Assembly: GCA_947503145.1 (NCBI GenBank)
Contig: CANNCP010000013.1
Coordinates: 1 to 64,000 of the forward strand
Length of the DNA: 64,000 bases
Reading direction: 5' to 3'
From: an uncultured Roseovarius sp.
GTDB lineage: Bacteria > Pseudomonadota > Alphaproteobacteria > Rhodobacterales > Rhodobacteraceae
Shown: positions 59,721-64,000 of the stretch, piece by piece
Numbering within the stretch: position 1 is the first letter of the stretch
How the letters are laid out: each line of letters starts with the position of its first letter
Notes under the pieces: generated by a model
What the model was told of the DNA's origin: nothing
The model's database searches: none
What the model saw: the letters and a program-made list of their open reading frames with translations, nothing else
Position numbers and translations under genes: made by a program

Positions 59721-60197
59721 TCAATTTCCTTCTCTCTGGGACTCGGCGGCACTGCGTTCGGCCTGAATCTGTTGTTGCCGATCCGGCCAGGTGGATTTGA
59801 TATAGGCGAGGATGTTCCAGATCTGGTCGTCCCTCAGTTGATCGCCAAAGCCGGGCATGCCGCTTGCAAAATCAACGCCCTGTGCCGCGAGGGTCGCCTT
59901 GCCGCCGAGCCTGGTGTAGTCGAAGAGCACGCTGTCGGGATGATGCCAGGTATGGCCCGTTTCGTCATGCGGCGGCGCGGGCAGCGTGCCGTCCGGTCCA
60001 GGTGAGCGCCAGTCCGGCTGGCCCTCGAGGTTGGCGCCGTGGCAGGAGGCGCAGTAGCTCTGGTAGAGTTTCTCGCCCTGCGCCAGATCGGCGCTTTCCG
60101 GAGGAGCGCTGGTTTCGGCCCCGGCCTGCGTCATCAGCCATGCGCCCGCGGCGGCACCGGATAGAAGCACGGCGGAAAGGAGCAGGTATTTCCGCAT
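59721..60197 (-). CDS. monoheme c-type cytochrome
   Basis: A 158-residue cytochrome c with an N-terminal anchor or signal (MRKYLLLSAVLLSGAAAGAW). The heme motif is CASCH (residues 49-53), preceded by GEKLYQSY. The second ligand is probably the Met of GMPGFGDQLRDDQIWNILAY. This is a class I cytochrome of the type that accepts electrons from oxidases or dehydrogenases. Its ATG overlaps the stop of the multicopper oxidase (TGATG). It could be the electron acceptor or donor of the multicopper oxidase (inference). The C-terminus is Gln-rich (DRQQQIQAERS). Confidence 0.85.
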   Translation of the reverse strand: MRKYLLLSAVLLSGAAAGAWLMTQAGAETSAPPESADLAQGEKLYQSYCASCHGANLEGQPDWRSPGPDGTLPAPPHDETGHTWHHPDSVLFDYTRLGGKATLAAQGVDFASGMPGFGDQLRDDQIWNILAYIKSTWPDRQQQIQAERSAAESQREGN

Positions 60198-61588
60198 CAC
60201 GCCACCTCCAGCCAGGTCATCATGCCCGAGTCCGCATGGCTCAGCATGTGACAGTGAAACAGCCATTTTCCCGGATTGTCGACGACGAAAGCGATGGTCC
60301 GGGTCTCGCCGCCAAACATCAGCAGGGTGTCGCGGAAGGGGCCAAGGCCCGCGTCCCCGGTTACTTCCCGGAAATGCATCCCGTGCAGGTGCATTGCATG
60401 GGGGAAGGACGTGTCGTTGTAGATTTCCAGCTTGATCGTCTCACCCACGGGCACGCTCACGAGCGGGGTGTCGGTCATCCCGATCGTCCCGTTGAAGGAC
60501 CAGAACTGGTTTGCCTCGACCAACTGGCGAAAGCTCTTGCGTTCGCCGTCGAGGGTGGCGGCATCGAGTGTGCCCATTGCCCCGCCCTGCATATTGAGCC
60601 GCGCCGTTACCGCTTTTTCCATGCCGGATATGTCCATGCGTGGGTTCGGGGGCAGGGGATGTGGCGACCCGCGCCGCGCCGCCGCCGCGCGGCCCGATAC
60701 CGGAAACGCCACCTGTGAGACGCCCTCCTGATCCTCGACGCGCACAAGATGCGCTGTCTCGCCCGACGCCGCTGTGACGTCCACGATCAGATCGGCGCGC
60801 TGGCCCGGCCCAATGATCAGCACCTCACTTACTGGCTTGGGCTCGGACAGCGGCATGCCATCAAGGGCCACGGTCCAGCCTTCCATCCCGAAAATCGAAA
60901 GAACGAATATCCGGGCGTTGGCGGCATTGATCAGCCGCAGCCGCAGGCGTTCGTTCTGCTTCACGTCCAGCGACAGATCAAAGCGCCCGTTGGTGGCGAT
61001 GAAGTTGCCGCGCCGCCCGGCATGGCTGCGATCATGGCGTGACGTGAAGTCGGGGTCGATCTGTGCCGTTTCGGGATCGAGAAGCCAGTCGTCGAGGATC
61101 AATACCTCCTCGCGGTCGATATCCGGCGCCTCGGGCTCTTCCACGATCAGCGCACCATAGAGTCCGCGCGCGACCTGCTCGGTTGACCGGTTGTGCGCGT
61201 GATACCAGTAGGTGCCGGCGTCCGGCACCACGAAATCATAGTCGAAACCCTGTCCCGGCTCGACAGCTGGCTGCGTCAGCCCGGGAACCCCGTCCATCGC
61301 GTTGTCGATGCGGATCCCGTGCCAATGAACCGAACTTGCCTGCGGCAGTTCGTTCAGGAACGATCTCTGGATGCGGGCGCCTTGAGCCATCCGCAACTCG
61401 GGTCCCGGCATCGCGCCGTCATAGCCCCAGATTTCAGTCTTGGGATAGGTTGGGGGTGCAAGTTGGACGCGCGCGGGCCGGGCCTTGAGTTCGGTAAAGC
61501 GTGGCGTTGCAGCACGCGCCAGGGCCGGAACGGTCAGAGCCGCAATCGTCGCCGCGCCCTGCTCAAGAAATTCTCGCCGTGTCGTCAT
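60197..61588 (-). CDS. multicopper oxidase with Tat signal (CueO/PcoA-like)
   Basis: A 463-residue multicopper oxidase. The Tat signal is TTRREFLEQGAATIAALTV. Copper ligand motifs are HWHG (88-91), YHAHNRST (YWYHAH, 129-132), HAMHLHGMHF and the C-terminal HCHMLSHADSGMMTW. This gives the full T1, T2 and T3 sets (T1 with Met). Enzymes of this group oxidise Cu(I) or other metals and organic substrates. Start ATG 61588, 49 bp after the diheme cytochrome gene. The extra Met-rich segment typical of E. coli CueO is not visible. Metal substrate is unproven. Confidence 0.9.
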   Translation of the reverse strand: MTTRREFLEQGAATIAALTVPALARAATPRFTELKARPARVQLAPPTYPKTEIWGYDGAMPGPELRMAQGARIQRSFLNELPQASSVHWHGIRIDNAMDGVPGLTQPAVEPGQGFDYDFVVPDAGTYWYHAHNRSTEQVARGLYGALIVEEPEAPDIDREEVLILDDWLLDPETAQIDPDFTSRHDRSHAGRRGNFIATNGRFDLSLDVKQNERLRLRLINAANARIFVLSIFGMEGWTVALDGMPLSEPKPVSEVLIIGPGQRADLIVDVTAASGETAHLVRVEDQEGVSQVAFPVSGRAAAARRGSPHPLPPNPRMDISGMEKAVTARLNMQGGAMGTLDAATLDGERKSFRQLVEANQFWSFNGTIGMTDTPLVSVPVGETIKLEIYNDTSFPHAMHLHGMHFREVTGDAGLGPFRDTLLMFGGETRTIAFVVDNPGKWLFHCHMLSHADSGMMTWLEVA

Positions 61589-61637
61589 CTTTTCCGTGTC
61601 CTTGAAATGTGCGGGGCGATACGCCGCCCCGCCCGTG

Positions 61638-62579
61638 TCAATCGATGGTTTTGCCGATACTCGGCGTCCCCGCCAAAGCCCTGCGTTCCGGTACATCGCT
61701 GTCGAGAAGATAGATCGCCATCGCTTTCGAATCGGACTTTGAGAGGAACCGCGTTCCGTTCTGGACAACCTCACCCATGCTGCCGCCGAACACGTCTCCT
61801 GACGGGGTAACACCACTTTGCAGAGCATATGACAGATTGGCGACGGTCCATCCGCGATCTGCCAGATCGTCGGACAGGATTGATGGTGCCTTGTTTCCAC
61901 CGGGCAGGTCGTCGTTGCCGGCAAAAACGGCATCTGGCATCCGGCCGCCCGCGAGGTTCCGACCGGTGTGACAGGCCCCGCAATGGGCGGCGCCGCGCAC
62001 GAGTTGCCGGCCGCGGTTCCAGTCGACGCTCTTTCCTTCCACCGGTTCGGTCTGCGGATCATGCATGAAAAGCGCACGCCATAGTTTCAGGCCCCAGCGT
62101 TGGTTGAACGGGAAACCGACATCGTGCGGTGGTGCGGGGTTGGTTACCGGTGCGACGGTCTGGAATGCTGCCCACATATCGGCGACGTCCTGATCGGAAA
62201 AATCCGCATAGAACGGATAGGTGAATGCCGGAAAGAAGGGCTCGCCATCGGGCGAAACGCCCTGCCTGACAGTCATCGCGAAGTCAGACAGGCTCCAGTC
62301 TCCGATGCCGTGCTCGGGATCGGTGGTTATGTTCGGCGGGTAGAAGACGCCAAACGGGGTTTCGAGCGGGGCACCGCCCGCCAGCGGAGCGCCGCCATCC
62401 TCGAAATTCGTGTGACAGGCGATGCAACCGCTCGCGCGCGCCAGATAGGCACCGCGCTGGACATCGCCGGTCAACTCGATCTCGGCGGGCGGTCGGCCAA
62501 TGGGCCAAACCACCAACGCCGCGATTGCCGCCGTGCCGGAAAGGGCAAGGACGGCAACACCTGCAAGAACCCGCCTCAT
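61638..62579 (-). CDS. diheme c-type cytochrome
   Basis: A 313-residue protein with an N-terminal TM/signal (VLAGVAVLALSGTAAIAALV) and two heme motifs, CIACH (52-56) and CGACH (200-204). Each cytochrome domain has later Met-containing segments as ligands. The layout matches the cytochrome subunits of membrane dehydrogenases (alcohol/gluconate dehydrogenase type) but no flavoprotein or PQQ partner is nearby. It sits in the minus-strand operon, 1 bp after the cytochrome c' gene. A role in passing electrons between the quinone pool, oxidase and copper oxidase is possible. Confidence 0.85.
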   Translation of the reverse strand: MRRVLAGVAVLALSGTAAIAALVVWPIGRPPAEIELTGDVQRGAYLARASGCIACHTNFEDGGAPLAGGAPLETPFGVFYPPNITTDPEHGIGDWSLSDFAMTVRQGVSPDGEPFFPAFTYPFYADFSDQDVADMWAAFQTVAPVTNPAPPHDVGFPFNQRWGLKLWRALFMHDPQTEPVEGKSVDWNRGRQLVRGAAHCGACHTGRNLAGGRMPDAVFAGNDDLPGGNKAPSILSDDLADRGWTVANLSYALQSGVTPSGDVFGGSMGEVVQNGTRFLSKSDSKAMAIYLLDSDVPERRALAGTPSIGKTID

Positions 62580-62580
62580 G

Positions 62581-63165
62581 TCATTTCACCTTCGCGCGGA
62601 AGCGGGTGTGACAGGACGAACAGGTGTCGCTGACCTTCGCGAAAACCGCGTTGGCGGGCATCTCGGCCAGTTCTTCGCGCCCCATCGTGTCATCGGCCAT
62701 CATGTCACCACTGCCCATCATCGAGTTGGCTCCCATCATGTCGGAGCCGCCCATCATGACGCTTGTATTCGACATGGTGTCCGACTGACTTGCGGGTGCG
62801 TTGTCAGCGGCAAGAGCCAGGCCTTCGGCGTATCTGTGCAACTCCTCGGCCAGGCCTGCAAAGCTCTCCCAATCGTTCCATATGGCGTCTTTCGCGACCG
62901 ATGGCATGCCTGCGCTGCCGTCCGGGAACAGACGGGTCATGGCATCGCCAGCGTGCATGCCGATGGTTTCCGCAGCGTGCCGCACGGTATCAGCATCATA
63001 CGCCGTCTCGCCGCTCATCATCGGGGCGACCTGTTTCACGGCCTTGCCCATTGCCGACATCGCGTCCATGCGCTCCTTCACGATACCGGTCGCGCCGCTA
63101 TGGGCGAGCGCCGCCGATGCCACGCCGACAAGCACGGCGGAAGTGATAATCCCTGTAGGTTTCAT
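62581..63165 (-). CDS. cytochrome c'-like protein
   Basis: A 194-residue exported protein. Start ATG 63165 has AAGGA upstream, giving the signal MKPTGIITSAVLVGVASAAL. The four-helix cytochrome c' layout is visible in GIVKERMDAMSAMGKAVKQV and AKDAIWNDWESFAGLAEELH; the heme motif is near the C-terminus (CSSCHTRFRAK), as in class II cytochromes. An inserted Met/Ser/Asp-rich stretch (MMGGSDMMGANSMMGSGDMM) is unusual and resembles copper-binding Met motifs. It may bind copper or nitric oxide. The final gene distance to the diheme cytochrome is 1 bp. Confidence 0.82.
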   Translation of the reverse strand: MKPTGIITSAVLVGVASAALAHSGATGIVKERMDAMSAMGKAVKQVAPMMSGETAYDADTVRHAAETIGMHAGDAMTRLFPDGSAGMPSVAKDAIWNDWESFAGLAEELHRYAEGLALAADNAPASQSDTMSNTSVMMGGSDMMGANSMMGSGDMMADDTMGREELAEMPANAVFAKVSDTCSSCHTRFRAKVK

Positions 63166-63204
63166 GTCATTGTCCTTCAAATCCTGATTTCGAGACAGGT
63201 CCGA

Positions 63205-63561
63205 TCAGGTGAAGGATCGTGGAGGGGGCGGTTCATAGGCCGGACCGCTCCCGTCATGCGTTACGTGAGGAGGCCGGACCTTCGTGGTCGCGGCACGCCT
63301 GACGGGGTGTGCGCGCTCTGAATCCACCGTGATCGCCGCAAGTGCGCAGTCAATTCCCGGATGGCAATGTCCGAATGCCTCCTGGATGACAGTATGATCT
63401 TCGCCATGATCATCGTCGACCACGGCGTGCGTTGAGCTTGTCGCGGCGGGAGCAGAAGAATGGGCTTCAGCGCCCTGAGGGGTCAAGCCGAATGCGAAAA
63501 GCGCGCAGAGAATCATCGCGCGTAGCAAGCCGACAGGTTCAATTTTGCGTCTTTCGTTCAA
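63205..63561 (-). CDS. His-rich exported protein of unknown function
   Basis: A 118-residue protein. It has a signal peptide (LLRAMILCALFAFGLTPQGA) and a mature His/Asp-rich part (HAVVDDDHGEDHTVIQEAFG) with a Cys pair (HCHPGIDCALA). The tail is proline-rich (GPAYEPPPPRSFT). The ATG overlaps the stop of the upstream cytochrome gene by 4 bp, so it belongs to the operon. No family is recognised. The His/Cys content suggests metal binding in the periplasm, in line with the copper-related neighbours. Confidence 0.6.
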   Translation of the reverse strand: MNERRKIEPVGLLRAMILCALFAFGLTPQGAEAHSSAPAATSSTHAVVDDDHGEDHTVIQEAFGHCHPGIDCALAAITVDSERAHPVRRAATTKVRPPHVTHDGSGPAYEPPPPRSFT

Positions 63562-64000
63562 AAGATGCCGTTTTCCTTCTGAAGCTCACGAATGTAACGC
63601 GTGATCATTTTCACGTCGCCATCGGTCACACCCTCCACCGTCGGCATGTTGCCGAAGTTCCAGTGATGCGCACGGACGCCGTTTTTTGCCGCGAGGACGA
63701 ATGCCATGTCGGAGTGATGGTTTGGCTCATAGGTCTTGTGTACAAGCGGTGGGGCGACGCCGTTCTGGCCCGCCGCATTCGCACCATGACACTCGGCGCA
63801 TTTGGCGTCGAACGCCCGCTTTCCGATCTGCGCGTCCGCCGACAGTTCGGCGGGAAGCGCCACCTCGACGATCGGTGCGCCCTCGGCCAGGGTGCTGGTA
63901 TCGGGCGGAATCATCGAATGGCCCGTGCCTTGCGTCGCCCGTTGCGTCGCATTCCAGTAGACCGCAAACCCCCCGACGAGAAAGAAGGCGACGATCGCCA
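63558..64000 (-). CDS. c-type cytochrome, 5' end outside window
   Basis: The visible part has at least 147 codons and runs off the right edge. The N-terminal visible stretch is a TM segment (AIVAFFLVGGFAVYWNATQR), then a cytochrome c domain with the heme motif CAECH and the Met-containing WNFGNMPTVEGVTDGDVKMI. An internal ATG at 63914 exists, but the reading continues in frame to the edge, so it is not the true start. It overlaps the next gene by 4 bp. It is the first visible gene of the operon; the family cannot be fixed without the missing part. Confidence 0.75.
   Translation of the reverse strand, partial: AIVAFFLVGGFAVYWNATQRATQGTGHSMIPPDTSTLAEGAPIVEVALPAELSADAQIGKRAFDAKCAECHGANAAGQNGVAPPLVHKTYEPNHHSDMAFVLAAKNGVRAHHWNFGNMPTVEGVTDGDVKMITRYIRELQKENGIF

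Overview
The window looks like part of a plasmid or chromid of a Rhodobacteraceae (roseobacter-type) alphaproteobacterium. The main evidence is a complete repABC replication and partition locus on the minus strand (22.7-26.3 kb). Its repA-repB-repC order, a counter-transcribed RNA between repB and repC, and AGCT-centred parS-like palindromes at the repC stop are characteristic of alphaproteobacterial low-copy plasmids. GC content is high, many gene pairs overlap by 4 bp, and the backbone genes (DUF3768, ArdC, large ParB-like protein, DUF1403-ScpB, PrlF-YhaV, a PIN-domain toxin pair) fit that setting. No rRNA, tRNA or CRISPR was found.

Layout. 1-3.3 kb: an IS21-like terminus, a possible antitoxin remnant, a secreted ClpP-fold protein and prlF-yhaV. 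3.4-9.7 kb: plasmid accessory backbone with a large ParB-like protein. 9.7-20.7 kb: a redox and metal locus. One tightly overlapping operon encodes a PepSY protein, a flavinylatable DUF2271 protein, a PepSY-flavodoxin-FNR reductase, ApbE, a P1B ATPase, a VIT-family transporter and a small protein. Next to it lie a ferric-reductase-like protein, a second PepSY protein and a divergent two-component system. 20.8-26.3 kb: a decayed ParB paralogue, parS, repC, ctRNA, repB and repA. 26.4-36.4 kb: AbrB/PIN pair, serine recombinase, SWIM-SNF2 ATPase, tyrosine recombinase with a dyad site, DUF1403-scpB, Fic protein, then an IS3 remnant cut by an IS21-like end.

36.4-45.8 kb: plus-strand cluster of small membrane proteins, DUF3141, acetate kinase, phosphate acetyltransferase, enoyl-ACP reductase, a P1B copper-type ATPase, DUF2933 and an L,D-transpeptidase. 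45.9-54.1 kb: a complex I-like membrane arm (nuoA, H, J, K, L, M, N homologues) without NuoC, E, F, G or I. The only relative of the peripheral arm is a NuoB/NuoD-like fusion that lacks all iron-sulfur cysteines, and nuoH carries a frameshift. 54.2-64 kb: copper homeostasis with DUF305 protein, small ion channel, CueR, CopA and CopZ, followed by a minus-strand operon for a DsbA-like protein, four c-type cytochromes, a Tat-exported multicopper oxidase and a His-rich protein. This last operon runs off the right edge.

Functionally the window combines plasmid maintenance with several membrane and periplasmic modules for metal handling and electron transfer. The strongest candidates for under-described biology are the cysteine-less complex I-like membrane arm, the flavinylation/metal-transport operon with its duplicated CTTCAG-type regulatory sites, and the DUF3141-ackA-pta-fabI-ATPase cluster. 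All functions are inferred from sequence motifs read by eye; no database search was run.
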